A stretch of DNA of 60,242 nucleotides from a virus, in IMG/VR virus record IMGVR_UViG_3300025127_000033, positions 1 to 60,242 of that record. The stretch is one strand, 5' to 3'. The position numbers and the translations under genes are program-made. Position 1 is the stretch's first letter. Each line of letters begins with the position of its first letter. The notes below the pieces were generated by a model. That model was not told the DNA's origin, did no database searches, and saw only the letters and a list, made by a program, of their open reading frames with translations. Below are positions 17,601-27,800 of this stretch, piece by piece.

Positions 17601-20488
17601 CAGAATCTATGAAGGCTAGCGACAGGCAGGTTGCACATAAGATTGTTTTAGGAGAAAGAGTTTCTTCTGTATCTGAAACGGAATACAAGGAGGAGGATAG
17701 GTTTGCTTCGCTCACATTCAGTGATATTTTTGTTCAAGAGACAAATCTTAATAGACTAAATGAATTCAACCTTGGAGTGGGCAACTTTCAAGATCTTGAC
17801 AGGGTGTTTGGTGAAACTATGGTTTTGTCTGACATTGGAAACGACCTCTTGGTTTTACAAGAGGACAGGGTGTCTCACGTCGTAGTAGATAAAACGCTAG
17901 TAACAACATCTTCAGGTAATGTGGTATTAACTGCCGAGGGGGACAAGTTCTTGGGAACTCAAGTGGCTAGGGTTGAGGAGCATGGGATAAGCAGAAACGC
18001 AGAAAGCTTTTCAAGGCATGGATCTGATTATTTCTTTACTGATGCCAAGAGGGGTGCTGTAATACGATTAAATGGAACTACTTCAAACAATCTCCAAATG
18101 GTCGTTATATCAGATGCAGGACTTCGGTCTTACTTTAGAGATAAACTCAAGGCAAACATAAACACGCAACATATTGGAGGTTTTGATGAGCATTCAGATG
18201 AGTATGTATTGGCGGGAACTGATGTGGCTTTGCCTGAAAGAACCGTGATAGAACCTTGCGATATAATCGTAACTAGAAAACTAGAGGCCGTGAACAGCAC
18301 GTCTGCTACAACTAGAAAGACAGAGGTTGACTTTGGAGACACTGTTGGGGATATAGCAATTACCATAGAGGTGGATGATATTGCTCAATTTGTTTCCGAG
18401 GGGTCATCAACCAACAACCCAACAATAAAGAAAACGGGAACAGCAACAGGCACAGCTACAAACAAATTGATAGATTCAGGAGGTTTTGGTGGTGTATTGG
18501 TTAATGACCAGGTTAGAATAGACGGAAACATAGCAACAGTGTCTAACCTAGATTCCGACACTCAACTTACGATAAGTTCAGACATTGCATCAACCGGGAA
18601 AAGATATGAGATTTATGCTTTTGCTGAGGGAAGGAAACTCATAGACACTAACGCCACCTTTGTAACGGATGGTGTTGCCACCAATGATGTTATTGTAAAC
18701 AAAACAACGGGAGCTACTGGAAGTGTAAAGTCTATTAACTCTGAAACAGAGATTGTACAAAATGGGGGCGGGGTTGTTTCATTGGCTGACGGATATACAA
18801 TTAAGAGAACCTCTGCGGGTAACATAACGCCAACTATTACTTGGGATGGCTCTACTAGAGGTGGTAGCGGCTCTGCTATAAACAGTGATACAACCTTCAA
18901 CTTTACGAAGAGTAAGTCTAAGCCAAACAACGTTACGATTGACATATCTTATCCTCAGGCTGTGATGGGTGAGTTTATAATTAAAGCTCCTTGTCCAGAT
19001 CCAACACTATTGAATGTGGTGTATGTTGTTCTTAACAGCAATGAAAGTGATGGACAACAAGTGGGGTATGCATTTTCAAGAATAGAAAGCGGAGGGTACT
19101 CAGACTTAGAAGGGGGGCAGTTTGTTTTAGGAACAGGAACAGACGCTACTGTCGTGAGTAGTTTTATTCAGAAGGCAGGATTGCCTGGAGAGGGGATTAT
19201 ACCCGTCAGTGGCGATACGGTAAGAATGGCTGCGTTTAATAATGGGTCATTTGTTTTAGATGATATGACTGCTGCTGACCCTGTCCATAGGTTTAGAATA
19301 CTCGAGACATCCGTGCAGTATACGGCATCTCAAATTCAAACAATACTAGCTGACTCTGAACTGAAGCCACCATTGTCTGTTTCCGCAAACAGCGCAGGTA
19401 ATGGATACTTTGCTGACTTTAATTATGTAAGAGAGAGCGGAGAAAACTACTTGTATCTAATATGGGATTTAAGGAATGTAAACAGGCCAGCTGATTTTAA
19501 TGTGGTTTCTCCTGTAAGTTCATTTGATGACAACCTAAATACCGTGTGTTGCAATACAGGTAGCACACAGCTATATATTGATGCGGATGATCCATTGAAG
19601 GTTAAGGGAGTGTTTACGGATAGGGACTTGGCGAACATTGCAAACGACGGCCTGTACAGTAGAGGTAATGGAGTGGCTTATCACATTAATGGTGGTGGAT
19701 TGTCTGAAATAGTTGACTGCCCTGTTTGTGCTACCGCTTGCGCTACGTCGGCATCTACTCCATTTGTGCCAGCTCAAGTATTTTCAAACCAAGAGTTGTA
19801 CAGGTTCCCTGTTGAACTTGGAAGTGGAACGGGTGCTGTTACCATAAGAATAAAACCTAATGTTGATTTGTCTGGAGCTTTGTCGGCTACGGATCACGCA
19901 GGTATGTTGATAGCTAGTTTAGGAACAAGCACATTTAACTCGTACACTTCATCCGTGGATGGGTTTGTTGAAAAGTTTTGGTCTCATAGCGGCAAGATTG
20001 CTCCACTACCTTCTTCGGGTTCTGCTTCAGTTCCGTTTACGGTTATAGACTATAACGGGTCTTCATATACTAACGATGGTGTTCAGAATGTGTCAATAGA
20101 TACATCAGAAGTAACTGCTGCTACAAATGTGGCCGAGTATGTAATGATTGTTCCCAAGACATCAGCATCTCCATCTAGGTTGTTGCTAAACTTCTTCTGC
20201 GTCAAGGCAACTCTGTTCCAAATAACAGCAAGCTGCGCTGCTGCACTTCCATCGTTTACAGGATTCTTTAATGCATCAAGTTCTGTTACAGCATGTGCGG
20301 GAACGCCTGGGACGACATACTACCACTCAACATTTAGCGGTGGGTCTGGAGGTACACCTGTGCTACACGATATTATATTTACTAATTCTAATGGCTCAAC
20401 AAGAGCGTCAGCAGGTTTCTACAAGGTAGGTACTGATGTACTGACTGTTGATTCTAATGGAGTCGTAACAAATAAATCATCATGCTAA
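14612..20488 (+). CDS. giant tail nozzle/stabilisation protein (P22 gp10 / T7 gp12-like N-terminus)
   Basis: 1,958 residues. The N-terminus (REFTAGKMNKGSDERIVPAS, then YTDAMNVRV and GAVQNVEG) has the hallmark pattern of podovirus nozzle proteins, which seal the tail tip and attach fibres. Most of the rest is beta-rich and low in lysine. Around residues 1270-1420 there are two or three modules of the type NKLIDSGGF.GVLVNDQVRI and KLIDTNATFVTDGVATNDVIV. The C-terminal ~400 residues contain several Cys (VCCNTGS, CPVCATACATS) and a Gly/Ser-rich tip. It is far longer than T7 gp12, so it may combine nozzle and receptor-binding parts. Confidence 0.75.
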   Translation: MRERREFTAGKMNKGSDERIVPASQYTDAMNVRVNSSGDSGELGAVQNVEGSRRLTELEFAGTRLSFDTVCLGAFADDANETIYWFVHDPGGTNNTGATTTPMDMIVSYNMNTEQLLYHAISVSVLNFSASHLINGVSKIGDLLFFTDDFNPPRRINVTRNYPFPSGGTLADNVTEDDFSVIQKPPSSAPTINMLKTGTDENFIEDKFIAFAYRFRYRDGEYSALSQFSEVAFEGNKFDFDRGSYDNEGMLNRFNSVEVTFNTGDKRVTDIQLCYKISDTNVVNVIQNYDKAEFGLPDNIDHTITFDNSKIYTALPQSQLLRLFDNVPRFAKAQTIIGGRLVYGNYVDGFNLLDSDGAKVKMTYTAERRELPIVTTVNETGSEITLSNLNYNISGGSVTVDNAQATVDFSSQPLTQGSIFSLVFNFSREASSTYVATSSEPSTFSFEMFYELTKDYSSVYDLFNSAEFKLALGFDITSQGYTNITNIDTSKSVTDNNFCNTTDNFTEQYMCAYESTRSRTGMSIVANGIEAIGTSISSLVETRQIQVTPTLGSNDVTFKFPAFKLNHSSLDFFEYFTIATMDYSAFEADSGKKSLHSNRDYTVGIAYMDEYNRSSTVLTSQNNDFFVSPSNSNERNAARVRIPVTQKPPTWASKYKFFMKSSSGDHETIYSDIVYLDDTNGTAYFRLEGDNQNKMKEGDRLIVKSDSAGALDNLVECTVLGVESFEENGLPVSVNTPAGLYMSIKPDGDFDVSSAETSVINIEPKPNGVQTKNNKQDPLRFKLFTSGGNDIPITTGSIISMKIKHHREGSSDNCKGFFDEYIMDEFVAQSDYANFKEFFDGHLGGISFENLKVSSGEIALNTRYDPSIGDSFFQSGTNNIFGSDPNGEHEFQFIRQSNGGLELHTRAGRKGCTSGKKAKSKGVITIISSNGTFIFETKPIEINDDIYFEGNQTFDIGVDGTGKRIHKGNTQDQNTATSADAICDLNFFNCIMFPNGAESMKASDRQVAHKIVLGERVSSVSETEYKEEDRFASLTFSDIFVQETNLNRLNEFNLGVGNFQDLDRVFGETMVLSDIGNDLLVLQEDRVSHVVVDKTLVTTSSGNVVLTAEGDKFLGTQVARVEEHGISRNAESFSRHGSDYFFTDAKRGAVIRLNGTTSNNLQMVVISDAGLRSYFRDKLKANINTQHIGGFDEHSDEYVLAGTDVALPERTVIEPCDIIVTRKLEAVNSTSATTRKTEVDFGDTVGDIAITIEVDDIAQFVSEGSSTNNPTIKKTGTATGTATNKLIDSGGFGGVLVNDQVRIDGNIATVSNLDSDTQLTISSDIASTGKRYEIYAFAEGRKLIDTNATFVTDGVATNDVIVNKTTGATGSVKSINSETEIVQNGGGVVSLADGYTIKRTSAGNITPTITWDGSTRGGSGSAINSDTTFNFTKSKSKPNNVTIDISYPQAVMGEFIIKAPCPDPTLLNVVYVVLNSNESDGQQVGYAFSRIESGGYSDLEGGQFVLGTGTDATVVSSFIQKAGLPGEGIIPVSGDTVRMAAFNNGSFVLDDMTAADPVHRFRILETSVQYTASQIQTILADSELKPPLSVSANSAGNGYFADFNYVRESGENYLYLIWDLRNVNRPADFNVVSPVSSFDDNLNTVCCNTGSTQLYIDADDPLKVKGVFTDRDLANIANDGLYSRGNGVAYHINGGGLSEIVDCPVCATACATSASTPFVPAQVFSNQELYRFPVELGSGTGAVTIRIKPNVDLSGALSATDHAGMLIASLGTSTFNSYTSSVDGFVEKFWSHSGKIAPLPSSGSASVPFTVIDYNGSSYTNDGVQNVSIDTSEVTAATNVAEYVMIVPKTSASPSRLLLNFFCVKATLFQITASCAAALPSFTGFFNASSSVTACAGTPGTTYYHSTFSGGSGGTPVLHDIIFTNSNGSTRASAGFYKVGTDVLTVDSNGVVTNKSSC

Positions 20489-21360
20489 TAAGAAAAGGAG
20501 ACAAAGGAGAAGAAGTAAGACAGATTCAGAGAGAGCTCGATATCGAGGCTGATGGCATTTTTGGCCCTGTAACTGAGTCTGCTGTGATGAGGTTTCAGGT
20601 TGAAGAACATTTAGATGTAGATGGCATAGTAGGGCCTAAGACTTGGGCCGCTTTATTTGGATTGACCACAGACATTCAAGAGTCACTAGACAGTCAACAC
20701 GGAATTGTTATTAACCATCACATACTACCAAAGGGTCAATACCTTAAAGGACCAACTAAAAAAGAATGGCTGTTCTTACACCACACAGCAGGATGGCATA
20801 ACCCATATCGCACTATTGACCATTGGGGCAGAGACAGCAGGGGCAGAATCGCAACCGAGTTTGTTTTAGGCGGGCCATCTATATTTAACGATGATTCGCA
20901 ATACGATGGTGAGATTGTAAAGTGTATTCCTGATGGGGGATATGCTTGGCATTTAGGAAGGAACGGATTCCAAGAGATGCATACAAATAGTGTGGGCATA
21001 GAGGTGTGCAACTTTGGATACCTAAAAGATGGGAAGACTTATGCCGGTCACACTGTGCATCCAGATCATTGCGTTGAGCTAGCAAAAGAGTTTAAGGGGT
21101 ATAAAAATTGGCACAGATACTCTGACGTTCAGATTGAGTCTTTGCGTAAGCTAATATTGTTTATTGCAGACAGAGACAACATAGATGTCAGAGAGGGCCT
21201 CCCTGCCCTTATAAAAGAAAAAGGAGCTGATGCCTTCGAATGGAACGAGAAAGCCTACTACGGGCAAGTTAGGGGCCTTCTATCGCATTCTAACACCAAT
21301 AAGGGTAAGAGTGATATGTTCCCACAGGAAGAATTATTAACCATGCTAACAGAACTATAA
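20482..21360 (+). CDS. endolysin: peptidoglycan-binding domain plus N-acetylmuramoyl-L-alanine amidase
   Basis: 292 residues. Residues 1-60 form a PG_binding_1 domain (RKGDKGEEVRQIQREL, DGIFGPVTESAVMRFQ, DGIVGPKTWAAL). From about residue 95 there is an Amidase_2 fold with a zinc-ligand motif LHHTAG (His 100-101), AWHLGR (about 155-160) and VGIEVCNFG (about 171-179). The enzyme would cut the amide bond between MurNAc and the stem peptide. It sits between nozzle and virion genes rather than beside the holin, so it may act as a virion-associated or lysis enzyme. It overlaps the nozzle stop by 7 nt. Confidence 0.87.
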   Translation: MLIRKGDKGEEVRQIQRELDIEADGIFGPVTESAVMRFQVEEHLDVDGIVGPKTWAALFGLTTDIQESLDSQHGIVINHHILPKGQYLKGPTKKEWLFLHHTAGWHNPYRTIDHWGRDSRGRIATEFVLGGPSIFNDDSQYDGEIVKCIPDGGYAWHLGRNGFQEMHTNSVGIEVCNFGYLKDGKTYAGHTVHPDHCVELAKEFKGYKNWHRYSDVQIESLRKLILFIADRDNIDVREGLPALIKEKGADAFEWNEKAYYGQVRGLLSHSNTNKGKSDMFPQEELLTMLTEL

Positions 21361-22205
21361 TGGCGTACACAGTAACATATAGCCCTAGTTTACCAGAGAG
21401 AGGGGGATGGCCTTCATTTTATGGATACAATCCTGAATTTATGATTGGGATGAATAGCGACTTCTTTACGTTCAAGAATGGCAACATTAACATACACAAC
21501 CAAAAGGCAAGCCTAAGGTCTACGTTTTACTTAGAGGAAAGCATTGATGGTGACACAAGCATTACTCCATTTACTACGCCATATGTAGAAACCGTGTTTA
21601 ATGAAAAGCCACTAGAAACAGATGTTTACAAAGCCTTAAGAGTTAGTGCCACCGTTCCTATTGGAGGAAACCTAGCGGCAACTACAACTACTGATCTTCA
21701 CAATGGTACTGTGGGGTCTGACCAGTTTGAAAAGAAAGAAAACTCATTCTACTCATACATAAGACAGCCCATAACAGACACTCAAGTGGATATGCGGTTT
21801 GCTCAAGGGATAGGTGTTTGTAATGCCAATACTGTAGCAAATAGTATACAATTTGACTTGGCGAGTATAAATAGTATGGTTGGGATAGGAGACAGAATAT
21901 TAACCTCTGGAACACTAACTGACCTTAACAATGATGGCAACGCTGTTGAAACGCCAAACCAAACTCCCACGTTCTTGGGAACTGTTACTGCGATTACACA
22001 ATCAGGCACGACTACCACCATAACAACAATTGGAGGTTCAGCGGCATCTAGTGGTAATTTTATATACTCTGTTCCAGATCCTGCAACAGATGACGAGTCT
22101 CACGGCATAACAGGTCACTATATGGTTACTAAAATAGACATGAACTCTCAAGCACTTATTGAGCTATACGCTGTAGAAGCAGACAAAATGAAAAGTAATC
22201 CGTAA
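21360..22205 (+). CDS. virion structural protein, possible tail stabilisation component
   Basis: 281 residues, one-base overlap with the endolysin gene. The early segment WPSFYGYNPEFMIGMNSDFFTFKNGNINIHN matches a region I recall at the end of stabilisation/nozzle proteins in crAss-like and related phages. The rest is beta-rich and Thr/Ser-rich. It may form part of the nozzle together with the 14612 product. Confidence 0.6.
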   Translation: MAYTVTYSPSLPERGGWPSFYGYNPEFMIGMNSDFFTFKNGNINIHNQKASLRSTFYLEESIDGDTSITPFTTPYVETVFNEKPLETDVYKALRVSATVPIGGNLAATTTTDLHNGTVGSDQFEKKENSFYSYIRQPITDTQVDMRFAQGIGVCNANTVANSIQFDLASINSMVGIGDRILTSGTLTDLNNDGNAVETPNQTPTFLGTVTAITQSGTTTTITTIGGSAASSGNFIYSVPDPATDDESHGITGHYMVTKIDMNSQALIELYAVEADKMKSNP

Positions 22206-22215
22206 CTTAGCGGGT

Positions 22216-22593
22216 ATGGATATTCGACTCGTTAATGACTCCGATTACGAAATGTTGTGTGATTGGTGGGAAGGTTGGGGTTGGACACCACCTCCAAAAG
22301 ATTTTTTACCCACTATAGGGGTCGTGGTGGAGGAGGTTGCAGCGGGTTTTCTTTATGTGACTAACTCCAAGGTTTCTTGGGTTGATTGGATTATATCCGA
22401 CAAAAATTATAGAGGCGAAGATAGGGATGATATAATAAACGTAGTGTTAGCGTCTTTAGAAGAAATATCAAAAGATTACGACGCTAAGTTTTTATATGCC
22501 CTAATAAAGCACAAAAAACTAATGGAAAAGTATGAATCGATGGGGTATGTGAAGGGGGATTCAGACGCAGTGGAAATGATAAAAAGTATATAA
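22216..22593 (+). CDS. GNAT-family N-acetyltransferase
   Basis: 125 residues with the GNAT layout: an N-terminal strand-helix (IRLVNDSDYEMLCDWWEGW), central strands VAAGFLYVTNSKVSWVDWIISD, a pantetheine-loop region followed by helix DIINVVLASLEEIS, and the C-terminal strand-helix (FLYALIKHKKLMEKYESMGY) that usually completes the acetyl-CoA site. The substrate is unknown; such genes are common beside podovirus ejection-protein genes. A weak TAACTTAG box lies 5 nt before the ATG. Confidence 0.75.
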   Translation: MDIRLVNDSDYEMLCDWWEGWGWTPPPKDFLPTIGVVVEEVAAGFLYVTNSKVSWVDWIISDKNYRGEDRDDIINVVLASLEEISKDYDAKFLYALIKHKKLMEKYESMGYVKGDSDAVEMIKSI

Positions 22594-22594
22594 T

Positions 22595-23347
22595 ATGCCA
22601 GGATTTACAGCAGTAGCAACAGGAATTAGTATGGCGGCAGCCTTAGGACAAGGCGCAGGAAGCGCAGCTCAGGCAGCTAAATTTAAGAAAGATCAAAAAA
22701 GAGCTGAAAGAGCCGCCGCCGCCGCAATGGCTCAAGCTAGACAAGCACTAACAAGAAATGTTCAGGAAGAACAAAGAGTCAGGACAATGGCATTTGATAC
22801 TGCTTTGCGAAGACAACAAAGCCAAACCGCACAGGCTATCGATGCACTTCAAGCATCAGGAACAAGAGGTGTGTTAGGTGGTTTACAAGCTGTTCAAGCT
22901 CAGGCCACGGAGGCTGATTTAGGAATATTAGCCGGCATGGAGGCAAGAGAGGATGCTAGAGAGCAGGCCATATTAACTCAAGAACAAGCCAATATACAAT
23001 CAGGAATAGAACTTGATAAAGCAGAGGCTCAAGGAGCAGCGGCAGCAGCAGCAGCGGCTGAATCGGCAAGGGCAAAAGCAATTAGTTCTGCTGTTCAAGG
23101 ATTTGGAGCAGCGGCAGTTAAAGCCACAGACTTTGCTGCCTTATACGACACCACGGCATCGGAAAGGCTTGGAGCGGAGGTCTTTTCTATGGGAGACGAG
23201 AGTATGTTTGCCACACTATTGGGAGATAGTTATTCTGAAGACATGACTGATAATCAGTTGAAGGACGCTCTTATGGGGCTACCGGCAGGAACGTTGAGAT
23301 CAGAACTTCGTAATAGAAGAAGAACAAATACATTATTAAACAGATAA
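22595..23347 (+). CDS. internal virion/ejection protein, T7 gp14-like
   Basis: 250 residues, extremely rich in Ala and Gln, with an N-terminal Gly/Ala hydrophobic segment (AVATGISMAAALGQGAGSAA) and long helices (AAAAAMAQARQALTRN; EAQGAAAAAAAAES). Short Ala/Gln-rich helical proteins directly upstream of two longer internal proteins are the T7 gp14-gp15-gp16 arrangement, which forms a DNA channel through the cell envelope. The assignment rests on composition and gene order. Confidence 0.65.
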   Translation: MPGFTAVATGISMAAALGQGAGSAAQAAKFKKDQKRAERAAAAAMAQARQALTRNVQEEQRVRTMAFDTALRRQQSQTAQAIDALQASGTRGVLGGLQAVQAQATEADLGILAGMEAREDAREQAILTQEQANIQSGIELDKAEAQGAAAAAAAAESARAKAISSAVQGFGAAAVKATDFAALYDTTASERLGAEVFSMGDESMFATLLGDSYSEDMTDNQLKDALMGLPAGTLRSELRNRRRTNTLLNR

Positions 23348-23358
23348 ATTATTAGATA

Positions 23359-24888
23359 ATGGCTAAAAGTTATTTCGGATTTGAACAACTTACTGGGTAC
23401 TCCCCTGTTATAGACTTTCAAACAGTACGTGAAGGAATTGATAAAGAACTCACGGAAATAGGCAAGGAAAGGGAGGAGAAGAAAAGGGTAATTGAAGAGA
23501 ACACCAAGGCCGCAATGGACGCTATTAATGAGGACAAGGGCACAGGTGAGTTAACAGATTTAAACAGAAGTCTTCATAATGTTGCAGATCAAATAAAGGA
23601 TCAAATTTTAGTTCAATATGATTTAATGAGAACCGGCAAAGTAAGGCCGTCTGCATTCAATAAGTTTGTGGAGGGAAGTAAAGCCTCTATAAGCAACATA
23701 AGGACAATGTCTGAGTCATATCAGCAAAGAGCACTTGATATACAAAAGCCTGGAGTAGCTGCATTAGAAGTTCATCTAGCTCAAGATGTTTTAGATTTAA
23801 ACTTTTTCTCGGAAAACGCATTCTTTTCAAACCCATCGACAGGCGACATATACTTAGCAGCCATTAATGAAGATGGAAGCATAAAACTTGATGAAAAGGG
23901 CAATATAGTCAATAAGAAGTCTCCTTATTATATGCAAAGCACAAGGCAAACTACTCTTATGGAAACAGACTTCGATAGCGAGGTAAATGAAATAGTTCAG
24001 CAATATGGTATTGATGCGACTACTGCTCCAGGAGAAGTTAGTGGACTTGTTGATGCGGCATACAAAGATATACAGACTAGGGTACATGCTTTAGATAACC
24101 TAGAGGTGGGAGACTTGCTGTCTCAGATGTTACCTGATAGCAGATTTTCTTATACCGATAGTAAAGAGGAAGCACAGCAGTCTGTTCAACAATGGAGCGA
24201 TTTAAACAGCAGATATTCGGAACAATATTTAATTGTTCAAAATGAAGACTCAACTGACGATGAAAAGGCGGCTGCTCAAAATCAAATGAGGATAATTAAA
24301 CAGGAAATGGACAATGTAAAGCTTTTTATGTATGCAGCGACTCCTGAGTCGGGCTCTCCTGGTATTATTGACATAGAGGTTGATGACGTTCACAGATTGA
24401 TAGCCCATGATGTTTATGAGACTATGTTCAGGTCTAAGATAGGCACTGCTACAAATGCAGAATTAGTTCAGCAAAGAGATCAGGGTAGAAGCGATGATCG
24501 AAACCTAGCAAACAACTATTATAGACAAATGAAGGATGCTTGGACAATGATAAATAGTGGTGATGCTCAACAAATTCAGTCTGGAGTTAGTAAAATGGTT
24601 TCTATATATAGAGGTTTGGGAACTAATGTTGTCACTGGAGCTGTGACAGCTAATGGCTATTTTGAACTTACAGATTCGGATGGTAAGCAATTTATTGCTG
24701 CCAATCTTAAGCAAGAAAATACGGCTATAAATGGATTTAACTCGCTCATAGTTGGACTAGGTGGAACTAGATTAGGAACTCACTTTAGTAATAAAACTAC
24801 TGACAGATCTCCGTTTTCTTTTGAGTGGTCAGCACCTCCAGCTGGTGTGGAGATAGGAACTACACAAGAAGCGGTTGTAACTAAATAA
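23359..24888 (+). CDS. internal virion/ejection protein, T7 gp15-like position
   Basis: 509 residues, mostly charged helices (GIDKELTEIGKEREEKKRVI) with no signal peptide. It lies between the gp14-like protein and the giant 2,884-residue protein, matching the middle ejection protein in podoviruses. No enzymatic motif is visible. It is followed after 3 nt by the giant gene. Confidence 0.6.
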   Translation: MAKSYFGFEQLTGYSPVIDFQTVREGIDKELTEIGKEREEKKRVIEENTKAAMDAINEDKGTGELTDLNRSLHNVADQIKDQILVQYDLMRTGKVRPSAFNKFVEGSKASISNIRTMSESYQQRALDIQKPGVAALEVHLAQDVLDLNFFSENAFFSNPSTGDIYLAAINEDGSIKLDEKGNIVNKKSPYYMQSTRQTTLMETDFDSEVNEIVQQYGIDATTAPGEVSGLVDAAYKDIQTRVHALDNLEVGDLLSQMLPDSRFSYTDSKEEAQQSVQQWSDLNSRYSEQYLIVQNEDSTDDEKAAAQNQMRIIKQEMDNVKLFMYAATPESGSPGIIDIEVDDVHRLIAHDVYETMFRSKIGTATNAELVQQRDQGRSDDRNLANNYYRQMKDAWTMINSGDAQQIQSGVSKMVSIYRGLGTNVVTGAVTANGYFELTDSDGKQFIAANLKQENTAINGFNSLIVGLGGTRLGTHFSNKTTDRSPFSFEWSAPPAGVEIGTTQEAVVTK

Positions 24889-24891
24889 GAT

Positions 24892-27800
24892 ATGGCATTA
24901 ATATCGACAAAAGTAAAGGAGCTTCATACGTTTTTATATAACGCAGGGCTCACTGACCTAACAGAATCTGTTTTCAGAAAAGAATTTGAGGATGTTAGGT
25001 TTCAAGATGAGGTGTTTTTAAAAATGACATCCACTGACCCTCCCGCATATGTAGGCTCAAAGGAGCACTTTATTGCCAACTATGTTGTTACAAGTGAAGA
25101 CCGGTTGCCTGAAAAATTAAGTACGTCTCAAATATCTATTTACGATGATGATGGGGTTGAGCAGACTTTAAAAAGAAGGTCAGACAGAATTGCTCAGTCA
25201 AGGGATGTGACTAATGCCATTAATGGACTAAGAACCACGTTGTCAGACATGTCAACCAATAGTGCTTTTTCAGATAGAGCAAAAGAGGCAGCTAGTGGTT
25301 TAAGTATTACAGGATCAGGCGATTTATATAATATAGTAGATGCCAATGGAGCAACAATTTCTACGATAGATTATTCTGGGTTTACTTCATATAGTGAAAG
25401 ATCAAATATTCTAAATAATGCTTTGACAGATGTTTCAGACTACCTTCAGCAGTTTGATATAGATGCTTATAAAAATTTGATGGGTGGTAATGGTCTTAAT
25501 TATTCCTATGTAGGGCCTAACTCTAGAAGGGTTAGGCTTAAAAAGGCTGGAGACTTTGAACTTACTGAGCTCCCTCCTGCTCCAGCCAAAGGAACAAGAC
25601 TTTCAAAAGCTGGAGACTTTGAACTTACCACTGTATCAGACATTGTAGAAGAGCAGCAAGAACTAGAGGAAGAGGGAGGTAGTTTAGTTGCTGCGCCAAC
25701 GATGACCGGAGCCATAACCGCTGAAGACATTTCTCATTATAGCTCAAGGTTCGGCAATTTAGGTGCGAATGGATTTGAAAATATTCAGTTAGCAAAGGGT
25801 GAAGTTAGTTTTGAGTATGCAGACATTATGCTCAACAAGGGTGATTTTAGCCTAAATGAAAGAATAAAAGAAATAAATGAGGCTGGAGGCACTGAGATAA
25901 CAATAAATGGACAAGTATATAATATAGAAAGCGTTACACCAAAGGGAGAAGCAGGAGGTAATTTGTCATTGGTGCTTGTGGGTAAAACCAAACTAACAGA
26001 AAGAGAAGAGTCAAGGCTTACTACCATACAATCTGAACTAAAAGCAAGAGAGGTTGATCTTGAGTATTTTAGAAGCAATCCGGATCAAATTGATGTAGAC
26101 CAATTAAACTACCTAGAAGAACGATTTTCTGAACTAAAAGAAGAGGAAGATCAGTTATTAGATAAGTCTGAGGGGCAAAGCCAAACTATACAATTAACCC
26201 AACTAGGAGGTATTCAGCAATTTGCAATAGGGTCGGAAAGCATATCTCAGGGCGAAGGAGTAGCTGGTTCTGTTAATAGAGTTTTAGAGGGGAGTAGAGA
26301 AATAATTAACGACAGCACTCCTGAGGGAATTAGTGAATTTTCTCAAGAGGTTACAACTAAAGTTATCGAACAAGTTAATGCATTACCAGAAGATGCAGAG
26401 ATGACTATGACTCTTTATGAAAATGGAGAAACAGTTACAAGGAATGCAGAAAGCAAAGCGGAGTATTCAAACTACTTAATAAGTAGGTATTTTAATGAAG
26501 CGTATAAGGGCATAGAAAAAGTTGAAGAACTCAAAGATGTTGTTGCGTCGGTAGAAGCCGGAACATACATAAGAATAAACGGTAATGATTACGACATGGA
26601 CCCCTTTGACCAGCAATCATTCTTACTTGAGGACGCTGACTATATGCTTAGTGATTTACTTGTAGCACTAACAACTAGGGGTAAGGGCAGCGCAACTGGT
26701 ACGATATCAATGCTTTTTGCCCCCACAGATGTTCCAAAGTCAGATTTAAGAACCATAAGAGGCATAACTGACTACCGGGAATTGGAAACCTGGTATACAT
26801 TTAAAGGCGATAGCAAAGGCGAGGCTACTAATTATTATAATGATCGACAAGAAGAAATTGAAAAGTTTCAGAAAAACCTAGCCATTTATTACAACTACTA
26901 CGCTGACCTATATCAATTATCTATGCTTAATGGTGATGCTGCATCAGCAGCTAAAGCCAAACTATATGCCGATAATATAGAGGAAGTGTCTAACAATATG
27001 TTCAGCAGTGATAGGTTTAAATCTTACGTATTCGTTACAGACTACCTGGACTCTGAGAAAAAAAGAATAGAAAACTCAAGTTGGGCTACTAGAACTTTAT
27101 ACAACTCCGCAGCAACAGTTACAAATTCTGCATCAAATTTAGCTGAGAGTGTTATGAACCTTACTGCTGGCGCAGCAGGGATTGCTGGTGCTGGTGATTT
27201 CTCACAAAACCTGTACAATCTTAGTGAGGATATGGATCAGTTTTACAACACATATTCTGACTTCTCAAAAACATCTAAGTTTCAAGGAGCAGATATGGGT
27301 GGTGGTGATTATGTGGAGTATGAAGGTTACAGGGTTTATGTAGATGGAGATGGTAATCCTACAAAAGTATATACCGAGGACTTACAGCACGTTGGTCAAT
27401 TTGACAAGACACAGATTATTAATAAGATATTAGAGGATGCATCTTTTCAAGATCGAACTGTTAAATCATCAAATTGGTGGTCAGGCTCTAGTGCAACGGG
27501 ATATGTAGGTGCTGCAATGGGCTCAGTGTCTGACCTTTATTTTGCGGGTGCAGGTACAAAGTTGTTTATGGGTGCAGGTAGAATCGCTAATGTTGCGAGG
27601 CCACTGACATCAAAATTACCTAAAGCGTCTTTCCTAAGCACTAACAAAGCTATGATGGTGAAACAAAGGCTGACTCAAGCCACAGTGTTTACCGGCATGA
27701 TGTACAATGACATTAAGAATGAGGCAAGGGCTTCTGGGTTTACAGAAGAGGAGGCTAATAGATATTCTTGGGCTGTTAGTGGAAGTATAGGTGCTGTTAA

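Noticed and set aside
22216-22593. Toxin-antitoxin acetyltransferase (GNAT toxin)
   Set aside because: No RHH antitoxin gene is adjacent, and the gene is inside a virion operon.
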